Assembly (NCBI RefSeq): GCF_029760895.1
Contig: NZ_CP121679.1
Span: 62,001-126,000, forward strand
Direction: 5' to 3'
Source of the DNA: Ancylobacter sp. WKF20
GTDB taxonomy: Bacteria > Pseudomonadota > Alphaproteobacteria > Rhizobiales > Xanthobacteraceae
Length of the DNA stretch: 64,000 bases
This document shows positions 1 through 8,858 of the stretch, piece by piece (the first letter of the stretch is position 1; each line of letters starts with the position of its first letter). The notes below the pieces were generated by a model. It searched no databases. It was given only the letters and a program-made list of their open reading frames with translations, and was not told the origin of the DNA. Made by a program: the position numbers and the translations under genes.

Positions 1-9
1 CAAGAATGA

Positions 10-37
10 AGGGCGTCGCGCGAGCGGCGCCCTTTTT
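10..37 (+). terminator. Rho-independent terminator of a gene upstream of the window
   Basis: A 10-bp stem (10-19 with 24-33, one G-T pair) closes a GCGA tetraloop and is followed by a run of five T. It presumably ends a gene lying to the left of the window. Confidence 0.75.
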
Positions 38-138
38 CGTTGTGGCGCGATGATACCGCTCCCGGAATTCTGATGTGCCCCTGCGTCGCCGCCGGGCCAT
101 GCTGCGCGCCGATCATCCGAGAGCAGCGGGAGGGCAGC

Positions 139-1020
139 TTGGACCAGCGCATCATCGATCTCTATGACCGCTTCACCCATGGCCAGTTGGACCGGCGCGA
201 GTTCATGGACCGGCTGGCGACACTGGCCGGCTCGGTCGCGGCGGCAAGCGCGCTGCTGCCGGCGCTGATGAACGACTATGCCCGCGCGGCCATCGTCGAG
301 GACAACGATCCCCGCGTGGAGATAACGACGGCGAGCTATGAGTCCGGCGGCGCGACGGTCAAGGGATACCTCGTGCGGGCCAGGCGCGTGGCGGCCAAGC
401 GGCCGGGCGTCATCGTCATCCATGAGAATCGCGGTCTGAACCCGCACATCAAGGACGTGACGCGGCGCATGGCGCTTGCCGGCTATCTCGCCTTCGGCGT
501 CGACTTCCTTTCCGTCGATGGCGGCACGCCGGAGAATGAGGATCGCGGGCGCGAGATGATCGCGGCGCTCGATCGCCCGACCACGGTGAAGCGCGCGGTG
601 GATGCCGTGACCTTCCTTGCCGCGCACCCGGAATCGACGGGCGCCGTGGGGGCCGTCGGCTTCTGCTGGGGCGGGGCGATGGTGAACCTGCTGGCGGAGA
701 ACAGCACCGCGCTGAAGGCGGGCGTTGCCTATTATGGCATGCAGCCCCCGCTCGACCGCGTGCCGGACATCAAGGCCGCGCTGCTGCTGCATTATGCGGG
801 CCTCGACAACCGCATCAATGAGGGCATCCCGGCCTATGAGGACGCGCTGAAGAAGGCGGGCAAGGAGTACACGATCTATGTCTATGAGGGCGTCAACCAC
901 GCCTTCAACAATGACACCAGCCCGACCCGCTTCGATCCCGCCGCCGCCGAACTCGCCTGGGGCCGCACGCTCGACTTCTTCGCCAAGCATCTCGGCGCGC
1001 CGCCGCCGGTGGAGACGTGA
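139..1020 (+). CDS. Dienelactone hydrolase family protein, probably Tat-exported
   Basis: A 293-residue alpha/beta hydrolase of the dienelactone hydrolase (carboxymethylenebutenolidase-like) family. The expected triad is visible: nucleophile Cys176 in GFCWGG, Asp223 in AGLDNR and His255 in GVNHAF, with Glu96 in the HEN motif. The N-terminus has a twin-arginine-like DRREFMDRL followed by an Ala-rich hydrophobic stretch, as in YghX-type members, suggesting Tat export. The TTG at 139 is preferred over an in-frame ATG at 40 because GGGAGGG lies just upstream and homologues begin with DQRIIDLYDRF. The substrate is not determined; no aromatic catabolic genes are nearby. Confidence 0.85.
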   Translation: MDQRIIDLYDRFTHGQLDRREFMDRLATLAGSVAAASALLPALMNDYARAAIVEDNDPRVEITTASYESGGATVKGYLVRARRVAAKRPGVIVIHENRGLNPHIKDVTRRMALAGYLAFGVDFLSVDGGTPENEDRGREMIAALDRPTTVKRAVDAVTFLAAHPESTGAVGAVGFCWGGAMVNLLAENSTALKAGVAYYGMQPPLDRVPDIKAALLLHYAGLDNRINEGIPAYEDALKKAGKEYTIYVYEGVNHAFNNDTSPTRFDPAAAELAWGRTLDFFAKHLGAPPPVET

Positions 1021-1044
1021 CGGCGGCGGAGAGCTGAAGCCGGT

Positions 1045-1668
1045 TCAGATCGGCGGCAGGTGCAGCCAGTCCGCGGCGGCGCTCAGGCCGAGATCCACGG
1101 CGAGCGCCGCCAGGATCATGCCCATGACGCGGCTGATGATCGAGGCCCCGCCGCGCCCGATGAGCCGGCCGAGCGGGCCGGCGGCCAGCATGATGGCGAG
1201 TGTAATGAGCAGCACGATGCTGAACACGATGATGGTCAGCATCCGGTCGGGGAAATTGTGCCGGGCATTGTCCGTCAGCACCACTGCCGCCAGCATGGCG
1301 CCGGGGCTGGCGATGGAGGGGATCGCCAGCGGGTAGATGGCGATTTCCATCGGGCTGGTCTCGGCTGGCGCCTGCGCGTCGGTGTGGCTCTTGCCATGGA
1401 TCATGGTGAGCGCGAACAGGAAGAGGACGATAGCGCCGGCGATCTGGAAGGAGTGGATGGACACATCCATCGCCCGCAGCAGCCAGTGGCCGGCCATGGC
1501 GAAGAACACCAGCACGCCGAAGGAGACCAGCGTCGAGAGCACCGCCGCCTTGCGCCTGGAGGCGGCGTCGAGCGTGGCGGTCACGGCGAGGAAGACCGGC
1601 AGCGTGCCGAGGGGGTCGATCACCACCCAGAGCGTGACGAATTCCTCAATGCGTTCCGACATGTTCAT
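1045..1668 (-). CDS. MarC family integral membrane protein
   Basis: A 207-residue protein with about six hydrophobic segments and the family's opening signature near FVTLWVVIDPLGTLPVFL. MarC/YchE proteins are inner-membrane proteins with no settled function; the old multidrug-resistance link for MarC has not held up. The start at 1668 is chosen over a longer frame because GGGAG sits a few bases upstream. It is divergent from the RNase HII gene, with about 140 bp between them for promoters. Confidence 0.85.
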   Translation of the reverse strand: MNMSERIEEFVTLWVVIDPLGTLPVFLAVTATLDAASRRKAAVLSTLVSFGVLVFFAMAGHWLLRAMDVSIHSFQIAGAIVLFLFALTMIHGKSHTDAQAPAETSPMEIAIYPLAIPSIASPGAMLAAVVLTDNARHNFPDRMLTIIVFSIVLLITLAIMLAAGPLGRLIGRGGASIISRVMGMILAALAVDLGLSAAADWLHLPPI

Positions 1669-1811
1669 GGGGCTTCTCCCGCCGAAGGCGGCAGCCTTAG
1701 GCGTATTCCCGCGCCTTGCCAATGGTGCCGTTGCGTCTGTCGTGCGCCGGCGCCATGGTGCGCCCGCTCCCATCTCCGGGGGCGTGAGTCGTGCCGGTAT
1801 CACGGAATCCG

Positions 1812-2456
1812 ATGGCTGCGAGACCTAGGGCGGAGCCCCGCCGCAAACCTGATTTCTCCCATGAGCGCGCCGCCTGGGCGGCCGGCGAGGTGCCGGTGGC
1901 GGGCGCCGACGAGGTGGGTCGCGGGCCGCTTGCCGGGCCGGTGGTCGCCTGCGCGGTCGTGCTCGATCCCGAGCGCGTGCCGGAGGGGCTGGACGATTCC
2001 AAGCGCCTGACGCTGGCCCAGCGCGAGAAGCTGTTCGAGGTGATCTGCGCCACCGCCGAGGTGTCGCTCGCCTTCGCCCCGCCGGTGCGGATCGACACCC
2101 ACAATATCCGGCAGGCGACGCTCTGGGCGCTGGCACGGGCAACCGCCGGCCTGCCGCGCCGGCCGCGTCTCGTGCTGGTCGATGGCAATGATATACCGCC
2201 GGTGAATTGCGCGGCCCGCGCCATCATCGGCGGGGACGGGCTTGTCGCCTCCATCGCCGCCGCCTCCATCGTCGCCAAGGTCACGCGCGACCGGCTGATG
2301 GCCTCGCTCGGCGTTGCCCATCCCGGCTATGGCTTCGAGCGGCACATGGGCTATGGCACGCCCGAGCATCAGGCCGCGCTAGCTGAGCTCGGCGTGTGTA
2401 GGCATCATCGCACCTCCTTCGCGCCGATCCGCGCGCGGATGACGCCGGCGGAGTGA
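1812..2456 (+). CDS. rnhB: Ribonuclease HII
   Basis: RNase HII removes the RNA strand of RNA:DNA hybrids and single misincorporated ribonucleotides. The N-terminal active-site block [15 protein letters not shown] carries the catalytic Asp-Glu pair (about residues 33-34), and [10 protein letters not shown] plus [15 protein letters not shown] complete the family motifs. The length of 214 residues is typical. A GTG at 1791 in the same frame is an alternative start; neither has a strong ribosome binding site. Confidence 0.95.
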   Translation: MAARPRAEPRRKPDFSHERAAWAAGEVPVAGADEVGRGPLAGPVVACAVVLDPERVPEGLDDSKRLTLAQREKLFEVICATAEVSLAFAPPVRIDTHNIRQATLWALARATAGLPRRPRLVLVDGNDIPPVNCAARAIIGGDGLVASIAAASIVAKVTRDRLMASLGVAHPGYGFERHMGYGTPEHQAALAELGVCRHHRTSFAPIRARMTPAE

Positions 2457-2487
2457 TCACCCGCCGGCGGGAGGTTCGTACGGGAAG

Positions 2488-3510
2488 CTAGTGGTAGCTC
2501 TCGCCCTCGCGTACCTTGCCGCGGAACAGCCAGTACACGAAGGCGACATAGCCCAGCACGATCGGCAGCATGAAGATGGTGCCGATCAGCATGAAGATCT
2601 GGCTGGCGGGTGCGGCGGCGGTCTCCCACACCGTCAGGCTCGGCGGGATGAGATAGGGGAAGATCGAGATCCCGATGCCGAGATAGCCGAGCAGGAACAG
2701 ACCGATGACGCCGAAGAACGGCCGGTTCTCGCGCCCTTCCTCCAGCCAGCGCCAGACAAACCAGGCGAGCAGCAGCGTCAGCAGCGGCACGGGGGCGAGG
2801 TAGAACAGGTTCGGCGTGGTGAACCAGCGGTCGGCGATGCGCGGGAAGGCGATCGGCGTCCACAGGCTGACAATGGCCATGAACACCAGCACGGCCGGCA
2901 GCAGCATCTTGGCGTGCGCACGGGCATGGCGGGCGGCGGCGCCCTCGGTCTTCATGATGATCCAGGTGCTGCCGATCAGCGCGTAGCCGGCGACGACGCC
3001 GAGCCCGCAGAACAGGGCGAAGGGGGTCGCCCAGTCGAGCGGGCCGCCGGCAAAGGCGTTGTTCTCGACCTTGATGCCCTGCACGAAGCCGCCCAGCAGC
3101 ACGCCTTGGAAGAAGGCCGCCAGCGTCGAGCCGCCGGCGAAGGCGATGTTCCAGATGAAGCGGCTGGTATCCGCCACATGGCGGAATTCGAAGGCCACGC
3201 CCCGGAACACCAGCGCCAGCAGCATGAAGATGACCGGCAGGTAAAGCGCGGGCATCACAATCGAATAGGCGAGGGGGAAGGCGACCAGCAGCCCGCCGCC
3301 GCCGAGGATCAACCAGGTCTCATTGCCGTCCCAGAACGGGGCGACGGAGCTCATCATCTGGTCCTTTTCCACGTCGCTCCGGGCGAAGGGGAAGAGGATG
3401 CCGATGCCGAGATCAAACCCGTCCAGCACCACATACATGGCGATGGCGACCGCCAGCAGCAGCGACCAGATGACGGGCAGGTACCAGACCATTCCGACGC
3501 TCATATCCAT
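2488..3510 (-). CDS. cydB: Cytochrome bd-type ubiquinol oxidase subunit II
   Basis: A 340-residue polytopic membrane protein opening with the CydB block LDGFDLGIGILFPF and containing the conserved WDGNETWLI. With CydA it forms the membrane quinol:oxygen oxidoreductase that reduces O2 to water. It follows cydA by 3 bp on the same strand, so the two are co-transcribed and probably translationally coupled. No cydDC or recognisable small CydX reading frame is present here. Confidence 0.95.
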   Translation of the reverse strand: MDMSVGMVWYLPVIWSLLLAVAIAMYVVLDGFDLGIGILFPFARSDVEKDQMMSSVAPFWDGNETWLILGGGGLLVAFPLAYSIVMPALYLPVIFMLLALVFRGVAFEFRHVADTSRFIWNIAFAGGSTLAAFFQGVLLGGFVQGIKVENNAFAGGPLDWATPFALFCGLGVVAGYALIGSTWIIMKTEGAAARHARAHAKMLLPAVLVFMAIVSLWTPIAFPRIADRWFTTPNLFYLAPVPLLTLLLAWFVWRWLEEGRENRPFFGVIGLFLLGYLGIGISIFPYLIPPSLTVWETAAAPASQIFMLIGTIFMLPIVLGYVAFVYWLFRGKVREGESYH

Positions 3511-3513
3511 GGC

Positions 3514-4926
3514 TCATTCCCCCGGGGCGTTGATGGCGGCACGGGTCGCCTCGTGGGCCGAGGCGAGGGGACGGCTGGGCATGCCCTCATTGGGCGCGTC
3601 CACCGCTTCGTCTTTCGGGCCGCGGGCGATGAGGCGGTTGATGTAGTAGATGCCGCCGGAGAACACGACGGCATAGACCACGACGAACAGAGCGAGCGTA
3701 GTGGCCACCGCCCAGCCGGCGACGGGCGAGATGGCGTCCACCGTGCGCAGGATGCCCGTGGCGACCCAGGGCTGCCGGCCGACCTCCGTCACGAACCAGC
3801 CGGACAGCACGGCGATGAAGCCGAGCGGCCAGACGAACTGCGCCGGCGCCAGATACCAGTCGGTCTCGAACAGCCGCCGACGCCAGAGAAGCCAGGCGCC
3901 GCACCAGCCGATGCAGATCATCAGTATTCCGATACCAACCATGATGCGGAAGGCGAAGAACGGGATGACCACGGGCGGGCGGTCGTTCGGGGCGTATTCC
4001 TTCAGGCCCGGAAAGGTGCCCTCCCAGCTATGGGTGAGCAGCAAGCTGCCGAGATGCGGGATGGCGATCTGGTAATCATTGCGTTCGGCCGCCTCATTGG
4101 GAATGGCGAACAGCACCAGCGGGATGCCGTTCTCGCCCGGCACATTCTCCCAATGCGCCTCCAGCGCCGCGATCTTGGCCGGCTGGTGCTCCAGCGTGTT
4201 GAGCCCATGGGAATCGCCGATATAGGCCTGCATGGGGGCGAAGATGGCGATGAGGCCGATGGCCATGCGCATCATGGTGCGCCCGTCCTCGCCGAAGCGG
4301 CCCTGATAGACATAGCGCGCGCCCACCGCGAGCACCACGAAGGCGGTGGTGAGGTAGCAGGCCGTCAGCATATGGGCGAAGCGGTAGGGGAAGCTGGGGT
4401 TGAAGATGATGGCCAGCCAGTCCACCGGATGGGCGATGCCGTCGATCACCTCATGGCCCGCCGGGGTCTGCATCCAGCTATTGGCGGAGAGGATCCAGAA
4501 GGCGGAGAGCGAGGTGCCGAGCGCCACCATGATGCAGGAGAACACGTGCAGCCCGCGCGGCACCCGGTTCCAGCCGAACAGCATGATGCCGAGGAAGGTC
4601 GCTTCCAGGAAGAAGGCGGTCAGCACTTCATAGCCGATCAGCGGGCCGATGACATTGCCGACGACGCGGGAGAAGTGGCTCCAATTCGTGCCGAACTGGT
4701 AAGATAGTACGATGCCGGACACCACGCCCATGGCGAAGGACACGGCGAAGATCTTGGTGAAGAAGCGCGCGATGCGGTGATAGCGCTCCTGCCCGGTGGC
4801 GATCCACAGCACTTCCAGCGTCGCGACATAGGCGGCGAGGCCGATGGTGAAACCGGGGAAGATGACGTGGAAGGAGATCGTGAAGGCGAACTGGATTCGC
4901 GCCAGAAGGACGGGATCGAATTCCAT
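3514..4926 (-). CDS. cydA: Cytochrome bd-type ubiquinol oxidase subunit I (short Q-loop, CIO-like)
   Basis: The haem-bearing subunit of a bd oxidase, 470 residues with about nine membrane helices. The first helix carries the haem-ligand His (RIQFAFTISFHVIFPGFTIG, His20). The periplasmic quinol loop after GDSHGLNTLEHQPAK is short, as in cyanide-insensitive oxidases (CioA) rather than the long-loop E. coli type (522 residues). The ATG at 4926 is preferred over one four codons upstream because GGGGAG lies between them. Such enzymes support respiration at low oxygen or under cyanide, sulfide or NO stress. Confidence 0.95.
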   Translation of the reverse strand: MEFDPVLLARIQFAFTISFHVIFPGFTIGLAAYVATLEVLWIATGQERYHRIARFFTKIFAVSFAMGVVSGIVLSYQFGTNWSHFSRVVGNVIGPLIGYEVLTAFFLEATFLGIMLFGWNRVPRGLHVFSCIMVALGTSLSAFWILSANSWMQTPAGHEVIDGIAHPVDWLAIIFNPSFPYRFAHMLTACYLTTAFVVLAVGARYVYQGRFGEDGRTMMRMAIGLIAIFAPMQAYIGDSHGLNTLEHQPAKIAALEAHWENVPGENGIPLVLFAIPNEAAERNDYQIAIPHLGSLLLTHSWEGTFPGLKEYAPNDRPPVVIPFFAFRIMVGIGILMICIGWCGAWLLWRRRLFETDWYLAPAQFVWPLGFIAVLSGWFVTEVGRQPWVATGILRTVDAISPVAGWAVATTLALFVVVYAVVFSGGIYYINRLIARGPKDEAVDAPNEGMPSRPLASAHEATRAAINAPGE

Positions 4927-5054
4927 CGTGCTCCCCATGCTTGTCGTCGCCGCGTCGGGCGTGACGTTGCGACAGTAAGCCGGGTTACCGCTGGATGGAA
5001 TGACTCAAATGTGCTCGCCTATTCAATTCGCGCGGCCCTTCGACGCGCGCCGGC

Positions 5055-5942
5055 TCAGGGGCGCGGATTGGCGCCGAGTTCGGCGAGCTTCGACTCGATT
5101 GCCATAAGATCTCGCCACGCCATGCGTTTTCCCAGCGGGCTGCGCAACAGATAGGCCGGGTGGAAGGTCGCCAGCGCCGGAATGGTCCGCGTGCCGGTAT
5201 TATATTCCTGCCAGCGTCCCCGCGCCTTGGTGATGCCGTCGGTGATGCCCAGCAGCGTCTGCGCGGAGGGGCCACCGAGGCACACGAGAATATCCGGGTC
5301 CGCCAGTTCGATCTGCCGGCGGATGAAGGGCAGGCAGATCGCGGTTTCCTGCGGTGTCGGCGTGCGGTTGCCCGGCGGGCGCCAGGGCACGACATTGGCG
5401 ATATAGGCGCGCGTCCGGTCGATGCCGATGGCTGCGAGCATGCGATCGAGCAGCTTGCCGGAGCGCCCGACAAAGGGCTTGCCTTCGATGTCCTCGTCGC
5501 GACCCGGCGCTTCGCCGACCAGCATGAGACGCGCGCGCGGATTGCCGTCGGCGAAGACGAGACGGGTCGCCGTGTGCTTCAGCGGGCAGCCGTCAAACCC
5601 TTGCAGAAGCTCGAAAAGCGCCTCCAGCGTCGGGGCTGAGGCGGCGGCTTCGCGCGCTTCGATGGCGGCGATGTCCGGGGGCGGCGGGGCTTCGCTTGGC
5701 AGGGCGGGAGCGGTCGGGGCAGGGGCGCGGGAGGTAACATTTGCCGGGCGCGCGGGCGTCGGAGCGCTCGGCGTGGGCCGCGATTCGGCGACCTGCGGGC
5801 GCGGCCGGACCATGCTGCGCTCGCGGGCGCTTTCCTCGAAACGGTCCACCGGCGCGTCGCCAAGCGCGACATCGACGCCCGCCTCCACATGGAAGGCGAG
5901 GATGTCGGCAATCAGGTCACGCTCGTTAAGTCTCGGGTCCAT
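5055..5942 (-). CDS. Family 4-like uracil-DNA glycosylase lacking two Fe-S cysteines
   Basis: A 295-residue protein of the UDG superfamily, which excises uracil from DNA. A Pro/Ala-rich linker (about 46-90) precedes the catalytic domain. Motif A is LVGEAPGRDEDIEGKPFVG and motif B is HPAYLLRSP. In classical family 4 enzymes four Cys bind a 4Fe-4S cluster; here only Cys119 and Cys203 remain at those places, while the partners are Phe116 and Trp187 (in VVPWRPPGNR). A cluster is therefore unlikely. GGAAGAAGG precedes the ATG. It is divergent from the ETF-QO gene. Confidence 0.88.
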   Translation of the reverse strand: MDPRLNERDLIADILAFHVEAGVDVALGDAPVDRFEESARERSMVRPRPQVAESRPTPSAPTPARPANVTSRAPAPTAPALPSEAPPPPDIAAIEAREAAASAPTLEALFELLQGFDGCPLKHTATRLVFADGNPRARLMLVGEAPGRDEDIEGKPFVGRSGKLLDRMLAAIGIDRTRAYIANVVPWRPPGNRTPTPQETAICLPFIRRQIELADPDILVCLGGPSAQTLLGITDGITKARGRWQEYNTGTRTIPALATFHPAYLLRSPLGKRMAWRDLMAIESKLAELGANPRP

Positions 5943-6052
5943 AAGGGCCTTCTTCCGTCCAAGGGATGACCTTATCGCGCCGCGGGATGGTTGTCAGGGG
6001 GCGGCAAGCGTGGAAGAAGTCCAGAGAACATGCGGGAGCGCCGGAGGCAGCT

Positions 6053-7771
6053 ATGGACGCGGCGGAATTGCCGGATCGCGAGGCCATGGAATTCGATGTC
6101 GTCATCGTCGGGGCGGGCCCGGCGGGGCTGGCGGCGGCGATCCGGCTGAAGCAAATCAACGCCGATCTCTCGGTCGTGGTGGTGGAAAAGGGCTCCGAGG
6201 TCGGCGCCCACATCCTCTCCGGCGCGGTGATCGATCCCATTGGTCTGGATAGGCTTTTTCCCGATTGGCGGGAGGATGCCGACGCGCCGCTGAAGACGGC
6301 GGTAACCGATGACCGCTTCTATCTGCTCGGGCCCGCCGGCGCCCTGCGCCTGCCCAACGCGCTGATGCCGCCCTTGATGAGCAATCACGGCAATTATGTC
6401 GGCTCGCTCGGCACTGTCTGCCGCTGGCTGGCGGCCAAGGCCGAGGGGCTCGGGGTCGAGATCTACCCCGGTTTTGCCGCCGCCGAATTGCTGGTCGACG
6501 AGTCCAGTGAGGTGACCAGTCAGGCCAGTGAGGTGGACAGTCAGGCCAGTGGGACCGGGAAAGGCCGCATCGTCGGCATCGCCACCGGCGATATGGGCAT
6601 CGGCCGCGACGGGGCGATCACCGACCGCTACACGCGCGGCATGGAACTCAGGGCGAAGTATACCCTGTTCGCGGAAGGCGCGCGCGGGCAACTCTCCAAG
6701 CAGCTCATCGCCCGCTATGGGCTGGGCGAGGGGCGCGAGCCGCAAAAGTACGGGCTCGGCCTCAAGGAGCTGTGGACCGTGCCGCCGGAAAAGCACCGGC
6801 CGGGTCTCGTCCAGCACTCCTTCGGCTGGCCGCTCGACAATGCCACCGGCGGGGGCTCCTTCCTCTACCATATGGAAGACAACCAGGTGATGGTGGGCTT
6901 CGTCGTCCACCTCAACTACGCCAACCCGTATCTGTCGCCCTTCGAGGAATTCCAGCGCTTCAAGACCCACCCGCTGGTGCGCGAGACGCTCGCGGGCGGC
7001 AAGCGCATCTCCTATGGCGCGCGCGCCATCACCGAGGGCGGCTGGCAGTCGGTGCCGAAGCTGGTCTTCCCCGGCGGGGCGCTGATCGGCTGCTCGGCCG
7101 GCTTCATCAATGTGCCGCGCATCAAGGGCAGCCATAACGCCGTGCTCTCCGGCATCCTCGCCGCGGAGGAAACCGCGGCCGCGCTCGCCGCCGGGCGCGA
7201 GCATGACGTGCTCGCCGGCTATGAGGCGAGCTGGCGCGGCTCCGACATCGGCCGCGACCTGTGGAAGGTGCGCAACGTCAAGCCGCTCTGGTCGAAGCTC
7301 GGCACCTTTGCCGGCATCGCGCTGGGCGGGCTCGACATGTGGCTGAACACCGCCTTCGGCATCTCGCCCTTCGGCACGCTCAGGCATGGCAAGGCCGACC
7401 ATGAGACGCTGCAGCCGGCGGCGGCCTCCCGGCGCATCGAGTACCCGCGCCCCGACAACATCGTCTCCTTCGACCGGCTCTCCTCGGTGTTCCTGTCCAA
7501 CACCAATCACGAGGAAGACCAGCCGGTGCATCTGAAGGTCGCCGACATGGCCTTGCAGAAGCGCTCGGAGCACGATGTCTATGCCGGGCCGTCCTATCGT
7601 TACTGCCCGGCGGGCGTCTATGAGTGGGTGGAGAAGGATGGCGAGGAGGTCTATGTGATCAACGCGCAGAACTGCGTCCACTGCAAAACCTGCGATATCA
7701 AGGACCCCAACCAGAACATCACCTGGGTCGCCCCGGAAGGCGGCGGGGGGCCGAACTACCCGAATATGTGA
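6053..7771 (+). CDS. Electron-transfer flavoprotein:ubiquinone oxidoreductase
   Basis: ETF-QO passes electrons from acyl-CoA and other flavin dehydrogenases, via ETF, to ubiquinone at the inner membrane. The N-terminal FAD-binding GAGPAGLAAAI is followed by the flavin/quinone domain, and the C-terminus holds the 4Fe-4S motif NCVHCKTCDIKDPNQNI after YCPAGVYEW. The ATG at 6053 is chosen because GGAGG lies 6 bases upstream. At 572 residues it is slightly longer than usual, owing partly to a repeat-encoded insertion (6504-6555) before GIATGDMGIG. etfAB are not in the window. Confidence 0.95.
   Translation: MDAAELPDREAMEFDVVIVGAGPAGLAAAIRLKQINADLSVVVVEKGSEVGAHILSGAVIDPIGLDRLFPDWREDADAPLKTAVTDDRFYLLGPAGALRLPNALMPPLMSNHGNYVGSLGTVCRWLAAKAEGLGVEIYPGFAAAELLVDESSEVTSQASEVDSQASGTGKGRIVGIATGDMGIGRDGAITDRYTRGMELRAKYTLFAEGARGQLSKQLIARYGLGEGREPQKYGLGLKELWTVPPEKHRPGLVQHSFGWPLDNATGGGSFLYHMEDNQVMVGFVVHLNYANPYLSPFEEFQRFKTHPLVRETLAGGKRISYGARAITEGGWQSVPKLVFPGGALIGCSAGFINVPRIKGSHNAVLSGILAAEETAAALAAGREHDVLAGYEASWRGSDIGRDLWKVRNVKPLWSKLGTFAGIALGGLDMWLNTAFGISPFGTLRHGKADHETLQPAAASRRIEYPRPDNIVSFDRLSSVFLSNTNHEEDQPVHLKVADMALQKRSEHDVYAGPSYRYCPAGVYEWVEKDGEEVYVINAQNCVHCKTCDIKDPNQNITWVAPEGGGGPNYPNM
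6504..6555 (+). repeat. 21-bp tandem repeat (about 2.5 units) inside the ETF-QO gene
   Basis: Units 6504-6524 and 6525-6545 differ at two adjacent bases, and a partial third begins at 6546. Because the unit is seven codons, the frame is kept and a Ser/Gln/Val-rich insertion results, in a loop preceding GIATGDMGIG. Confidence 0.9.
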
Positions 7772-7778
7772 GGCAATC

Positions 7779-8852
7779 ATGCGGCGCGGCCTTCCCACCA
7801 TCTTCGGAACGCTCATCGCCGCGTCCCTCCTGGTTTCCGCTCCGCTCGCCGCGCAGGAGGCGCCCGGCGGCGCGCCGGATTACAGCGCCTTCCGCGAGGG
7901 GCTGTTCCTGCGCTACCTCGATGCGCAGCCCGGCGGCATTGCCCGCGTGCCGCGCATCGGCCTGTCCTTCGGCGGCGAGGTGCTGAGCGCGGATCTCGAT
8001 TCCGGCTCCACCGGCATCGTGGTCGCCGCCACCTACATCCCCGGCCTGAACCAGCTCCCCGTGCAGGGGCCGGGCGAGCTGACCTATACGAGTTCCGGCC
8101 GGGTGATGGTCGGCCAATGGGTGGTGACCCCGGTCACGCTCTCCGGCAAGGAAGGCGCGAGCCTCACCACCGCGCCGCTGCCGGTGCTGGCGGTGACTGA
8201 GGTGCGCTGCCTGTCGAGCGCGCGCGACTGCACGCCCTCCAGCGACCCGCGCCATATCGCCATGGTCGGCGTGGGCTTTGCCCGCGAGGCCGACCGGCAG
8301 AGCCAGAGCACGCCGGACAAGAACCCGCTGCTCAACATCGCGCCGGGCGAGCGCCCGCGCCGGCAGGGCTACATCCTCACCACGGAGGGCGTGCATATCG
8401 GCCTCACCGCCGCCAATACGCGCGGGCCCTTCCGCTACCTCAAGCTGGAGCGCCGGCCGGATGGCACGGACTGGCAGCCGACGCCCGCTTGCATCAGCCT
8501 GAATGGCGCGACCCCGCCCGCCTGCGGCAGCGCGCTGGTCGATACCGGCGTCGGCGCCATGTTCATGACCGTGCCCGCCGCGCAGGCCGGGGCCGCGGGG
8601 GTAGGTGCGGACGGGTCACCCGCCCGCACGCTGCCGGAGGGCACGCAGGTCGCCATCAGCGTCGGCGCGGGAGTGCAGGCTTTTCCGCTCTACGCCTTCA
8701 CCGTCGGCGACGGCTCCCCGCTCGCCCCCGAGGCGATCCATCTGCGCGTCGCCCCGGACCGGGTGTTCGTGAACACCTCGTTCCACCTGCTGAACGGCTA
8801 TGACGTGCTGTTCGACGGGGAGGGCGGCTATGTCGGGTTTCGCGGGCGGTAG
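7779..8852 (+). CDS. Predicted secreted pepsin-like (A1-type) aspartic protease
   Basis: A 357-residue protein with a clear signal peptide (about 1-25, ending APLAAQ). Two aspartic protease-like active-site motifs are visible: Asp74 in ADLDSGSTG and Asp255 in SALVDTGVGAM. Their spacing of 181 residues is close to pepsin's 183. Between them, MVGVGFA resembles the pepsin GxxGLG segment, and the C-terminal YDVLFDGEGGYVGF resembles the pepsin ending VFDxxxxxVGF. Cys144/Cys151 and Cys238/Cys249 could form disulfides. Pepsin-type enzymes are rare in bacteria. The second motif has VGA where active enzymes have S/T-S, so an inactive or altered member is possible. It follows ETF-QO by 7 bp. Confidence 0.65.
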   Translation: MRRGLPTIFGTLIAASLLVSAPLAAQEAPGGAPDYSAFREGLFLRYLDAQPGGIARVPRIGLSFGGEVLSADLDSGSTGIVVAATYIPGLNQLPVQGPGELTYTSSGRVMVGQWVVTPVTLSGKEGASLTTAPLPVLAVTEVRCLSSARDCTPSSDPRHIAMVGVGFAREADRQSQSTPDKNPLLNIAPGERPRRQGYILTTEGVHIGLTAANTRGPFRYLKLERRPDGTDWQPTPACISLNGATPPACGSALVDTGVGAMFMTVPAAQAGAAGVGADGSPARTLPEGTQVAISVGAGVQAFPLYAFTVGDGSPLAPEAIHLRVAPDRVFVNTSFHLLNGYDVLFDGEGGYVGFRGR

Positions 8853-8858
8853 GGCGAG

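Noticed and set aside
2491-4707. A 738-codon open frame on the plus strand across cydAB
   Set aside because: It is antisense to well-supported cydA and cydB, and its His/Gln/Gly/Arg-rich composition is typical of GC-rich shadow frames.
5972-7816. A 614-codon minus-strand frame
   Set aside because: It is antisense to ETF-QO, has shadow-like composition and no ribosome site.
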